DNA of 64,000 bases, taken from the NCBI RefSeq assembly GCF_000400465.1, contig NW_008806279.1, forward strand, positions 186,001-250,000, read 5' to 3'. The position numbers were made by a program, and so were the translations under genes. This DNA is from Wallemia ichthyophaga EXF-994 (taxonomy: Eukaryota; Basidiomycota; Wallemiomycetes; Wallemiales; Wallemiaceae). Numbering within the stretch: the first letter of the stretch is position 1; every line of letters begins with the position of its first letter. The notes under the pieces are model-generated. The model saw nothing but the letters and a program-made list of their open reading frames with translations, was not told the origin of the DNA and ran no database searches. Positions 1 through 10,625 of the stretch are shown here, one piece after another.

Positions 1-1293
1 GGTACTGAGACATTTCCTGCGCTCTTGATGGCACCTCTCAAAGGCGTTGCTTTGTCGAGCGCATCTTGAGTATATGTTAGAAAGATTCTTACTTTATTTT
101 CATCACTAACTCTGCAAAGGTCTGATCAAAGCAATCACAAGAGAAACGAAAGCCGCCCAAAGTGGGGGTGTCATGAAAGAAAGCTTAGGCGTGTTAGATT
201 GTTTCATTCAATGCAGCTCTCAACTTACTATTTTCCTCCAAGCAACACCAATCACTCTAGTAATTGGCTTCACTCGTCTTTCACATTTCTTCCACAGGCG
301 CTTTATGGTGCTCATCTTTCCTGTCCCGCTAGGAAGACCCCATTCTCTATCTCCGAGAGAGTCGTCATCGTCTGTATCACTAGAACTGCTGTCGTCTTGC
401 TGAAATTGATAGGTTTGCGGAGGTATTTGAGCGTGTGGTAATCCCGTAGATAGTTTATGGTCGTTTCCGTAGCTAATAGCAGGTGGTACGCTGGTTGAGG
501 GTGTTGAAGGTGATAACGTAATGCTTGGATGACGACCAGAGGAAGGGAAGTGGCTGTTCTGTGCAAACGCTAAAGCTGGATCACTCTCTGTAGCTGAGTT
601 GTCGTTGTAGGGAGTAGCTGAGTTGTCGTTATAAACTGTAGCTTCTTCAGAACCGTCAAAGGAGCGATTGTTTTCGAGTTGTTCGTTAGGCTCGTCAGCT
701 TGGTCAGCTTCTGCGAGGAGCCTGACACCCCAACTCCATCTGAGTACCTGACCCATGGTGGAGTAGACGACCAAGTAAGTGAGTGCTCTACCAAGCATCA
801 TTTCCTTTGTGTCGTGTACGGACCACTTAAGACTGGGGACTGTGACGACGAGAGACTGCATCAGGGCGATCGGAAGGCTGTTAGAGTTCTGAAACGCGCC
901 ACAAGCGATTGCGAAATTTCTCTGGCGCTTGTTTAGGCCGACGAGACGACCAAGCCCCCAAGCAGCCAAGACAGAAGCGAGAGTGATAAGAACAAAGCCA
1001 ATAGGAATAACGTGCAGCTCTCTAAGTTTCGAAGGAGACAAAGAGAAGGCAACTTTCGAGAAGAGTAAAGCGGGTGTGAATAGATCGATATTTAGCTTAT
1101 TTAGAAGCCTCGTTGCTGGTTTGTCAATTATCTTCCTCGTAGCCAGGAAATACCCGCATAAGCAGAGCACGATCACTTCAATGACGCTCTAGGGGTTGTG
1201 TGAGTTGAGCAGCACTAGCACCAGGAAAAGGCTAATACTTACATTGAATACAGCAACAAGTAATTTACTCGTTGGCGTTGATTCGTTGCTCAT
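1..1293 (-). CDS. PIN-like/auxin efflux carrier family membrane transporter (3' end runs off the window)
   Basis: Membrane transport protein of the auxin-efflux-carrier-like family (Pfam Mem_trans type; fungal Ecm3/YLR152C-like proteins). The ATG is at 1291-1293. Exon 1 encodes MSNESTPTSKLLVAVFN, then a short intron (GTAAGT...CCCTAG) leads to SVIEVIVLCLCGYFL. The N-terminal half has several hydrophobic helices and the family-like stretch NKLNIDLFTPALLFSKVAF. A long Ser/Asp-rich hydrophilic loop (about 150 residues) follows. Two further introns, near 190-232 and 65-111, restore the C-terminal bundle with MTPPLWAAFVSLVIALI and QNALDKATPLRGAI, both typical of the family. The reading frame is still open at base 1, so the last helices are missing. 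Substrate in fungi is unknown. Divergent from CHL1, with 75 bp between start codons. Confidence 0.8.
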
Positions 1294-1368
1294 GTGTTCT
1301 TGATTGTTCACTTGAAAGATATTCGAAATCCAACAAACGTTGATCGCGCTTGGCTTATCAGCTCGCAC

Positions 1369-4300
1369 ATGACTAAATTTCAAGCTTTCCCGTATAGCCC
1401 ATACGCAATACAAAATGATTTCATGAGCGCTTGCTACGACGCGTGCGAGAACTCATCCGTCGCAGTACTCGAATCACCTACAGGTACCGTAAGTGGATGG
1501 ACTGTCCGGTACAAGCATCCGCTAAGTACATGTTTTGTAGGGTAAATCGCTCAGCTTGTTAGTTGGATGCCTGACTTGGCTAAGGGATTATTCTATACGC
1601 GTTGGTTAAGCTTTAGTGGCTACATCGGCAGCTGATGCGATCATTCTAGTCGAGGGACTCTACAATTGATCGTTTGAGAGAGGATTTGCTGGCTAAGAAA
1701 GGCAACAAGCCTGCTTGGGTCATTGAACACTCTCTCAAACTCAAGCGAGAAGATTTGGTGGGTTGGGTCGGTGACAGCGTGTACACCGCTAAATACTCAA
1801 AAGGACAACGAATTGAGGCTTATGGATGAAAGACTTGCTGCTGTCAGGGAAAAAGAGCAGCTACTGCGCAAACATACTGTTAAATACGATGACGACAACG
1901 CACGCAAGAAGATTGTCGGTGTTGCTTTATGCGGGTTTACAATAATGCTCAATCTGCGCTAGAGAATTGACTACGACGATGCAGCTGATGACGACCATTT
2001 TCTGCCAGACGAAAACTGCCAATCCGAAAATGACGACATCAATGCCGACGCGAAGGCAATGCTTGATGAGTGAGTTGAGCGTGAGCGTGAGCGGTGATAG
2101 CAGAACACAGCTAATGCAAATCAGATTCGATCTCAACTCCTCCAAATTACACTCTTCCAAGCAAAACCAAAATCAAAACCGCTCCAAGTACATGGAAGCA
2201 GCAGAACTGCAAGAGCAAGAAGTGGACAGAACAAAGGTGTGTTTTTCACACGCTCACGCTGCTATCTAACAAAACATTTGCAGATCTTCTTCGCATCGCG
2301 CACCCACTCCCAATTATCTCAGTTCATCTCCGAGATAAGCAAGACATCATATCAAGAGAACGCGCGGGTGATATCGCTAGCATCGCGCAAGAATCTCTGC
2401 ATAAACAGCAAGGCAAGGAATGCACCGGGCGGGGACGCTGGACTTAATGAGCGATGTCGCGAGCTCAGGACTGCGCCTGCATCGAGTGAAAAAAGGTGTG
2501 AGTTCTATCCTAAGATAGATGAGCAAGGGAGACTGCTCGAGTTCCGCGATCACGCTCTATCTTCTATACGCAATGTAGAGGATCTCGAGGAGCTTGGTAA
2601 GACACTGCACGTCTGTCCATACTACGGGTCGAGGAGAGCAATCAAGCAGTCAGAGGTGAGAGTTTAGTTTTAGTTTGCATTGAAAACGACCTTCTCATAC
2701 TGTCTAGATATGTACTCTGCCTTACAACCTCCTTCTTTCCAAAAGAGCGCGGGAGTCCCTGGGTATATCATTGAAAAACCGTATGTCTATCGCCACGCAT
2801 AGACACTTCGCTCATCATTTCACAGACATAGTCGTGATAGATGAAGCACACAACCTTATCGACGTGCGTTGAACGTGAAGTGATATCAGACGATCTAACC
2901 AACTAATCGAAAATCAGACAATACTCGCAGTACATTCATGCAGCGTCACAATGCGTACGCTCAATGCAGCAATCAATGCACTGTCCACATACATGCAGCG
3001 CTACGGCAAGCGTCTCAGCGGCCAGCACCTGGTATCGCTCAAGTTGTTTGCCAAAACACTTAAGGGCCTGATAGTGTTTTGCGACAAGATGAAAGCGCAG
3101 CGCGAGACGCAAAAAGCAACGCCGAGGCAAAAAAACGACAAGCAGCCACATCCACAGACACAGACACAGGAAGAAATATTCCAACCCAAAGACGTCGTCG
3201 AAGGGTTCGGCGAGGATGTCAATCTCGGTAGTGTAGAAGCTTACTTGCGCGATTCGCATATGTCTCAGAAGGTGTGTATAATGTATGATTTGCAGTGAAT
3301 TTAAATCAGCGTACTGACTCAATTGCCAAGCTGGGAGCATTCGCCGAGAGGGAAGCTAAGCAAGACAGCCTAAGAAAGCCCTACAACAAAGATAGTAAAG
3401 ACAGCACAAGCACTGATAACGTCAGCTTCGCATCTGCAAGTTCGATGCATCACGTGCAGAGTCTGCTACTCGCTCTCGCCTATCCGGACAGTGATGGGCG
3501 AGTAGTGGTAACGTTCGAAGCGGACACCGTGCGACTCAGCTACCAGCTTTTGAATGGTGCTGAGCATTTCAGGAGCATACTTGATGAATCACGCGCTGTT
3601 ATACTCGCTGGTGGTACTATGCATCCCATAACTGACTTTAAGACATTCCTCATGCCTTCACTGCCCCCGTCCCGGTTCACCAGCCTCAGCTGCGCTCATG
3701 TCATACCTCCTTCTCACCTCCTCGCTACAGCTCTAAGCAAGGGTCCTAGTGGCCTAGATATGGATTTCAGATACGAGGCGCGATCTAAACCGGAGCTGAT
3801 GAATGAGCTGGGAATGATCGTGCAGAATCTAATCAATTTAGTTCCAGATGGGCTCGTTATCTTCTTCCCTTCGTATGGATACCTCAATTCTGTCGAAGCT
3901 CATTGGAAGAAGAGCGGTGTGATAGGACGTATTGAACAGAAAAAGAAGCTCTTCCGTGAACCTAAAGAAGCGGCGGATGTGCAGATCACTTTGGATAAAT
4001 ATACACAGGGTATTCAATGCAAAACTGGTAAAATTACTGGATCCGTCCTCTTCGCTGTTGTAGGCGCGAAGCTTTCTGAAGGTATCAATTTCTCGGATAA
4101 CCTCGCACGCTGTGTCGTCATGGTTGGCCTCCCATTCCCCTCACCTTCACCTGCATTAGAGGAGCGAAAGAATTACGTTCGAAGCTTCACTAAATCATCA
4201 CAACACGATGCGGGGAATGAATTGGTAATGAATCAGTGCATGAGATCCGTCAATCAATCAATTGGTAGAGCTATTCGACACCAGAATGACTGGGCGGGTT

Positions 4301-4449
4301 TAGTGCTAATCGATAAACGATTTGGTACCTCGCAAATTCAAAACAAGCTACCAGGTTGGATCAACAAAAGTATGACAGTATCCCAAACATTTCCACAAGC
4401 CATTAAGAACATAGCACCATTCTACGCACGTAAGAAAAAAGCTATATAA
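1369..4449 (+). CDS. CHL1: Chl1/DDX11-type Fe-S cluster DNA helicase
   Basis: XPD-family 5'-3' DNA helicase needed for sister-chromatid cohesion and genome stability in the nucleus. The ATG at 1369 gives MTKFQAFPYSPYAIQNDF. The Walker A region ESPTGT-GKSLSLL is split by the first intron. The four Fe-S cysteines are visible (LCINSK, NERCREL, KRCEFYP, HVCPYYGSR), followed by the DEAH box in VVIDEAHNLID and the C-terminal motifs VVGAKLSEGINFSD and SIGRAIRHQNDWAG. The gene is broken by about eight short introns, including GTATGT...TTCACAG just before the DEAH exon. The last exon begins near 3310 and runs to TAA at 4447-4449. Convergent with PWP1, with a 74 bp gap. Family assignment is firm; a few exon edges in 1500-2250 are approximate. 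Confidence 0.93.
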
Positions 4450-4523
4450 GAATATTGTGTTTATTATAAATACAGAGAGAGCAATGCAAGTAAAAGATTA
4501 TAATTGTATTAGTATAAAGAAGT

Positions 4524-6288
4524 CTATTCATCCTCATAATCATCCTCATCATTGTCCGACTGTACACCAACGACACCATCATTCTGACGTTGGCGTTCTT
4601 GATAGTTGCTGATACGACCTGAGAAGGCATTTCTTACATTTGCATTTGTACCAATATCCCATACTTGCAGTTTGGCTTTGGAGCCACCAGCAGCCAAGAC
4701 GAGTGGGTCGTCAGGACTGAAAGAAACATTAAATATTCTACCAATATCCATATCTCTTGATGTAGTTAAGGTGACATTATTAAGGTTATCTTCTGATTGA
4801 TCTATGTTCCAAATTTTGATTTGTTTGTCAGTACCACCGGTAGCCAAACAGCCTTTGAAGTGTGGGTTGATGTCAAGAGCTGATGTCGCACCGTCGTGGG
4901 CAGCTAATGTGAAAATAGCTTGTGATTCACTGGACACCCTCTCACCATGCTTGACGGATGAAAGATTTCTAGCATCAAACTGCTGTACTAAACCGTTTTC
5001 AGTGGATACGTAGAAGTTGTGACTGATGAATGGATCCCATTTACACACTTCAACATCAGCAGAAACTAGACAACCAACACCATCATTAGGTGATCTAGTA
5101 TCAAAAGTCCTAACTGTTTTGTCGTAACCACCTGTTAAAAGTACTTCACCCTGCTCTTCGTTCCACTGCAAAGATTGCACTTTCTCGTTGTGTGGGTTGA
5201 AGCTCCTAAGAGCTTTGGATGTGTTTAAGTCCCATAACTTGACCGTGTGATCAGCTGAACCAGATGCTAAAATATTTCTATGCAATTTGTTCCAACTGAG
5301 TGATAAGATGGCATCCGTGTGGTACTCATCATTTGCCTTGGTGAGCTTTGACTTCTTCTTACCAGTACCGGCAGCAGGTGCAGACAACTTTGCAGACTTG
5401 CCTTGTTCAAGTTTGCCCAAGATAGTGTCTGGATACATCCCATCGATCTTATCGAGTGACCAGATCTCAATTTCAGGCTCGAAAGTACCAACAGCAATCA
5501 AGTTACCTGGTGCACCTGTACCTGGAGCGTAGTCCAACCATTCTAAGCAGAGAGGAAACGATGGCAGCATGAGATCGTGATGCACGTATAAATTCTCCTG
5601 GGAATCGTCATAAACGTGTACTTCTAAGATAGACAGGTCATCCTCAGTCTTTGCAGACACGAGCATGTTATCTGAAGGAAGAACTTGCAATTCTTCTCTA
5701 ATTTCATCTTCTTCTTCTTTCTTTTCCTCTTGAGTGAGAGTGACGTACGGGTCTTCTTCAGGGTTTTTGTAGTAAGAAAGGCCTTTCATATTTGAGAAAG
5801 CGCCGAGGGCTGTAAGGAAGTATGAGTTGAGTACTTGAACCGGAGAATGAACCAACTAACCACCCGTATTGTTGTCCTCCTGATCATAATTGTCCAAATT
5901 GTACTCGGATAAGTCATTTGGATCTTTCTTCTGTTGCTTGTGGGTGTTATCATCATCACCGCTCATGCTCTCATCCTCTTCAGCCTGCTCATTCTCCTCA
6001 TTCTCCTCACTGGATCAATTGGTCAGATTTGCTAGGGAAAACCTGCGCCAGAGAGACAACCTACTCATCCTTATCATTCTCAACATCCATTCCCTCGTCC
6101 TTTGCTCTCCTTTCATCCATTTCGTTTGCTTCTTTCTCCGCCCTGGCCAATTCAGTCTGAGCATCTTCCAATTCCACCTTAGCCAACGCTGAGATACGCT
6201 CCATTTCCTTATCATCTAACTCATATTTCTTTGGATGCTCCTCTGCGATTCCCCTCTTAACCCACGCTAAACTGCTAATCAAACTCAT
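4524..6288 (-). CDS. PWP1: WD40 ribosome-biogenesis protein Pwp1
   Basis: Periodic tryptophan protein 1, a nucleolar WD40 factor for 25S/5.8S rRNA maturation and 60S assembly. The ATG at 6286-6288 gives MSLISSLAWVKRGIAEEHPKKYEL, the conserved family N-terminus (WV.RG). Three exons are inferred: 6288 to about 6063, an acidic exon of about 5870-6004 (many Glu/Asp), and the main exon from about 5815. The main exon encodes NPEEDPYVTL and five or more WD repeats, with phrases such as DAILSLSWNKLHRNILASGSADHTVKLWDLNT and a repeat ending IKIWNIDQ. The C-terminus is very acidic (DNDEDDYEDE). Tandem downstream of the HD-domain gene, 77 bp away. Confidence 0.93.
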
Positions 6289-6365
6289 CGCCGTTAACCA
6301 AGAAGACAAGAACTGATGAAAAAACTAAATAAATTAGACTAAAATGTTTCTGTTTCTCAAATACT

Positions 6366-8159
6366 TTACATCCTTGGCTTCTTCGAGGCACTCCCAATCG
6401 ATTCTCTCTTTCGCGTTTTACTACTCATCTGTTGCGCATCTGGTGAGCTATACTTGGACACAGGATGTGCATAATTTAGCGGCACTGTTTCTGCATCATT
6501 GGGGAATGATGGCATCCTTGATAATGACTTGGACTTCTTTCCATCTGGTTGGCTTTTCGAGAGTGGTGTATTCAATCGACTATCTTCCCCAATCGTACCT
6601 TGACTAGATGAAGATTCTAAAGTTGCTTCGTTGCTTCTCTCTAAATCATATCTTGCCGCTCTAAATGCATGTTGAACAGCTCCAAATTTGCTGGCATCTG
6701 TTTTTCTCTATTAGTGTGAATTGAGAGGTGTTTTAACCTACCTTTAGTGAAGCATCTCAACCATAACTCTTCAAAATGCTCTGGACGTGCATAAAGTGAT
6801 TGATCTTTGCGTAATTTGAATTTGTCTGGAGTGAGTTGAGTGAGTCATATTATACGTTTTTAACAACATCATCACTCACAATCTGGCCCTTTACCATATT
6901 TGCTAAAAAACCATATCTTGCTTACAGGATCCTCCTGTTTCATACCATGGTGTATGCGAGTCCTAGAAGAGTGAGTTACTTTGGTCCATGAAATCAACAT
7001 GACAACCTACCAGTCAACTATAATATCATCAGCAGACAATTCCACATTGTCAGGTGCATGTGACGCAACGAGCTCAGAGTTGAGATTCGCAATGTCCTCT
7101 TTGCTAAAATCGCTAGAAGGGTATACGCTGTGATCGACACATCTGTAGAGATCCCGGAGGTATAGACGTTCAAGAATACTTCTCGCCTGTTCGAGTTCTG
7201 GGGTTTTCGATCTGCTGATATCCTCAATTATAGAGTCAGTAAGGTGGAGGTATTCCTTAGGGTTTGAGATTTTCTTGGAAATGCCCAAATAGGCATCAGC
7301 AGCAACTAGAGCATCAACAATCATATATTCCACCGCTTGAGATGCTTTGTGGGTGTATATACGACGATGGAGTGACCAACGCGTATGAAATAGTTCAGCA
7401 ATATTAATAACTTCTTTGTGGTCGTAGCAGATTGAATCATCGATTACTCTCGCTGAGTGGAGAATACGCGATGTGTCGTGTGTGCTGTTGACACCCAAAT
7501 TGCGAGTATCACGAGCCATGTACTGAATCATTGAATCAGAATAGTTAACATAATGACAAACCTTAACTCACATCGAATTTATCGACATCTAAACCACTCT
7601 CATTGTTGGCGACAATGTGGAAAAGGAAATTTTTCTCACTGCGTTGATTATCTGGACGAGGACGACCGCGAATAAGGTCCTGAATGAACTCAAGCTCATC
7701 TTTTGGGAAATCGAAATCAGTTCTCTGTCTAAGACCATCGAAAAGAGATTCGAGCATCATTTCAGACGCGACTTCATGAGACCACGTGAGGTGTGGACAA
7801 GTGGCGGGAATAAAGGTGTTGTCGAATACGTGACTGTAAGGGCCATGACCCAGGTCGTGACAGAGACCAGCCAAAGTGACGCAGCGGACATCACGTTCGT
7901 CGATGCCTAGATAAGGTTGGCGTGATTGGAGGAGGGTGACGAGCTGATTGGCTAAAAATGCGGTGCCGATTGAATGCTCGAATCTGTTATGTGTTGCGCC
8001 AGGGAAAACGAAATAGGAAGAACCCAGTTGCTTGAGATAGCGCAGACGCTGAAATTGAGGAGAATCGATAACTGTGAAGCAGAGAGTGTCTAGAGTGATG
8101 TACCCGTGTATTGGATCATTGATTTTACGCTCGTTCCAGAAATCTTCTGCGAGCGACAT
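6366..8159 (-). CDS. SAMHD1-like HD-domain phosphohydrolase
   Basis: HD-superfamily enzyme of the SAMHD1/dGTPase type, expected to hydrolyse dNTPs to deoxynucleoside and triphosphate. The ATG at 8157-8159 gives MSLAEDFWNERKINDPIHGYI. Family motifs are FQRLRYLKQLGSSYFVFPGATHNRFEHSIGT, the metal-binding HD pair in LAGLCHDLGHGPYSHVFD, and the later Asp-bearing SGLDVDKFD just before an intron. The second exon starts YMARDTRNLGV and carries AELFHTRWSLHRRIYTHK, the conserved arm that binds the adjacent nucleotide in SAMHD1. At least three further introns precede a Ser/Lys-rich C-terminal tail ending SASKKPRM. There is no SAM domain, so regulation by that module is absent. Substrate is inferred from the family. 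Confidence 0.88.
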
Positions 8160-8183
8160 TGGTGGTGGTAGGGAAAAACAATC

Positions 8184-8578
8184 ATGGGCAAGAAAGTAAG
8201 TATGGGTTTGAATATGAATGTCTTGCTTTCGCTCACATCACATAGCAAACAGGCGCTCAAGCGATACAGCTCCGTCATGTCCTCACAGATAAGCACTCAA
8301 AAGCTGTTGAGGCTCTCGATAAGATCAAGAATGGCGAAAACTTTGCAAAAATAGCGATGGAGTATTCGCAGGACAAGGCCAGAGCAGGTGGATTGCTTGG
8401 ATTGAAGGTGAGATTGTGCTTTGTCTGCTTGGACGCTTTAACACGGCCCTCACAGCAAAAGACAGATCTCGTTGAGCCAATTTCATCGACAGCGTTTAAC
8501 CTGCCCGTCAACCAGCCATCTGATCCGGTTAAATCTGAGTTTGGGTATCACATATTGCTAGTAGAGGCACGTAAATGA
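8184..8578 (+). CDS. Minimal parvulin peptidyl-prolyl isomerase (Par14/Pin4-like)
   Basis: Rotamase of the parvulin family, closest in pattern to human Par14/PIN4. The ATG at 8184 gives MGKK, then an intron (GTAAGT...CACATAG), then QTGAQAIQLRHVLTDKHSKAVEALDKIKNG. The catalytic-domain landmarks are RHVLTDKH, AMEYSQDKARAGGLLG and FGYHILLVEARK. A second intron (GTGAGA...CCTCACAG) lies after GGLLGLK. The protein is only about 100 residues: four residues precede the isomerase domain, whereas Par14 has a longer basic glycine-rich N-terminus. There is no WW domain. The start is 24 bp from the divergent HD-domain gene. The stop is 5 bp from the convergent gene's stop. Confidence 0.85.
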
Positions 8579-8583
8579 ATGCA

Positions 8584-9512
8584 TCAAGGCAATGCGGTAT
8601 AATTGTTTGAATTGTTTGAATTGTTTGAATTGTTTGAATTGTTTGAGTTGCTTGAGTTGTTTGTATTGTTCCGAAGCAACCACGCTTCTTCACTCTCCTC
8701 ATTCCCCCTATTTCTATCATCACCTTGCTCACCACCAAACAAACTACGTATCTCGCTAGCAGATATCTGCAAGCTCCGCGACCGCTGCATCAAATTCGGG
8801 CGTCTGCTCTCCTGCAGACCAACAAGGCGTGGTTTCGCAGGTGGCCTTGGGGGTGGCTTAAACCAACTGACGTCATTTTGATTGCGAGTACTTGTCGACG
8901 CCGTCTCCGTTTGAGTATCTGGCGCACTCTGACGCGGTGGCAGGTGCGGTTTCGAAGACTGCAACAGATTGCTGAATGGGTTTTTGTCTGAGAAGGTTCT
9001 GCGAGGCGGTGGCGGAGGCGGCGGATGCTTCTCTGCTGCCTTATTCTCGCTGCCTTTTCCATCTTGAATGGTATTGCTTTGTTTACTGCGTCTGAAGTTG
9101 GGATGCGGATGTGCTGTGATTTGAGTCAGCCACGCAATCACCCACCAAATACGCCGACCCACTCTGTTCGAATAAGAAATATTGCCATTGCGTGTAGTTA
9201 CTTGCATGTGACAGTAGCCTAATCACCGCTAGTAACTCTTCTCGAGCTAATGTGAGTGTGCAAGTGCGCTCTGAGCCAAACAGAGCGTTAAATGCAGCGC
9301 TGACGTTGCTGAAAGAGAAGCTGAATCTGTTTATAAGTACTCCAGCGCACTCGTCACTTGACATTCTTTCCTCTCTTTCCAATATGAGTCCACAGTGCGC
9401 GTACACAGCAAATTCCTCATTAGACAGCTGTATCAGCTGTTAGCGTGCCTTTAAACATACAATCACTCACAGCAGATATATCCAGCCATGCTCTTGTGCG
9501 TAATGACGACAT
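8584..9512 (-). CDS. Unrecognised proline-rich protein with Asn/Ser repeat tail
   Basis: Not recognised. The best model starts at the ATG at 9510-9512 (MSSLRTRAWLDISA), splices across a very short intron near 9440-9470 into LSNEEFAVYAHCGLILERE, and splices again at about 9110-9160 (GTGGGT...AATCACAG, 49 nt). The N-terminal 100 residues look folded; SSDECAGVLINRF...REELLAVIRLLSHASN is faintly EF-hand/EH-like, which is only a guess. The C-terminal half has a run of eight prolines, further proline clusters (KPPPRPPAKPRLVG), NPFSNLL and a tail of Ser-Asn-Asn repeats coded by a 9-bp minisatellite. The proline clusters suggest SH3 or profilin ligands. The stop is TGA at 8584-8586. Confidence 0.6.
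8603..8665. repeat. 9-bp minisatellite inside a coding exon
   Basis: About seven tandem copies of the 9-mer ATTGTTTGA, the first five nearly perfect and the rest decayed. On the minus strand it codes for the Ser-Asn-Asn repeat at the C-terminus of the gene ending at 8584. The 9-bp unit keeps the frame whatever the copy number, so length variation between strains is expected. Confidence 0.9.
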
Positions 9513-9554
9513 TCCAAAAGAAATGAAGAAATCGATTAGAGTACAAAACACAAG

Positions 9555-10500
9555 CTAACCTTTATTCTTCATCTCACGTAGCTTTGCCATAACCTTCGCG
9601 CCTTCCTTCTCCCCGGTGGCTTCTTGCACCTCACTCACATGCACCCTCATGAATGGATTGTGTGCAAGCTCGTCGCCGATAGTGTATTTGCCCACAGTCT
9701 GCGAATTTGCAGCCGTATCCTCAGCCAGCTTCCTCAACGCCTCGTTCTTTGGCTCGACTGTGAGGGCGAATTTGACGCTATCAATGTCGTCATTAAGCTA
9801 TTTACCCTGAATAAGACAAGAACCTACTTTCCACGCGTGTACTCGTGGCCATTGTAAACAACAGTATCCGATGGCAGCTTTGCGAGTACTTCATTGAGGG
9901 ATTTGTGCATCTCAGCAGCAGTGCCCTCGAAGAATCTGCCACAGCCAGCGGTGAAGAGCGTATCGCTGGGGGTGTACAGGTGAGCACGCTATATGCACAC
10001 AAAAGAATCCAACTTACCCCGTAAACACTGCTTTTTGGCCAGTTGATTTGTCGTGGACCAAAAACGCAGTAGAGTCCTGCGTATGGCATGGCGTGGAGTG
10101 GCAGCTGCGATACTTGAGCTCAACTATGCTCCACTTCATCTAATACCACCTACCTAACATCCAAGCTGCCAAATTTGAATTCATCCCCGTGGCTCACAAT
10201 ATTCGTCGTCGCTGGCGCCTTCTGTGAGCCGGAATAGAAGGGAATGTTGGGTAATTGCTTGTGCAGCTCCATGTTACCACCAGTGTGGTCGTTATGATGG
10301 TGTGTGCTAATGTTCGCTGCTAATTCCACACCCTCGGCTTTCGCTGCAGCCAACACCTTGTCCACTGCATAAGGATCCACAGACGCTGCTTTCTTCCCCG
10401 CCTCGTCTATAATCAAGTACGCGTAGTTGTCGCTCTGGTTTGGCACTGGTACTATTCTCATTTTCCTTGCTGCTGTCGATCGAAGTGCTCGTGATAGCAT
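9555..10500 (-). CDS. GLO2: Hydroxyacylglutathione hydrolase (glyoxalase II)
   Basis: Metallo-beta-lactamase-fold enzyme that hydrolyses S-D-lactoylglutathione to D-lactate and glutathione, the second step of methylglyoxal detoxification. The metal-binding motif [10 protein letters not shown] is near residue 67. Further ligands and substrate residues are in [28 protein letters not shown] and YNGHEYT. The C-terminal domain ends [12 protein letters not shown]...[11 protein letters not shown]. Three or four exons: the first intron most likely runs GTTAGG...GTTGAG near 10110-10150, giving [16 protein letters not shown], with further introns near 9985-10015 and 9790-9830. The first 13 residues ([13 protein letters not shown]) are Arg-rich and precede a second Met that starts the conserved [12 protein letters not shown], suggesting both mitochondrial and cytosolic forms. 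Confidence 0.93.
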
Positions 10501-10625
10501 CGAACCACGTGACGCAATGACGCAAGCGTTTTGATTTCACAAAAATTGAGATTATAAAAACTTGTTATTGTTACAAATGCATACACATTCTTCTATTCTA
10601 CTAATATGTAAACTTTTAATTCCAC

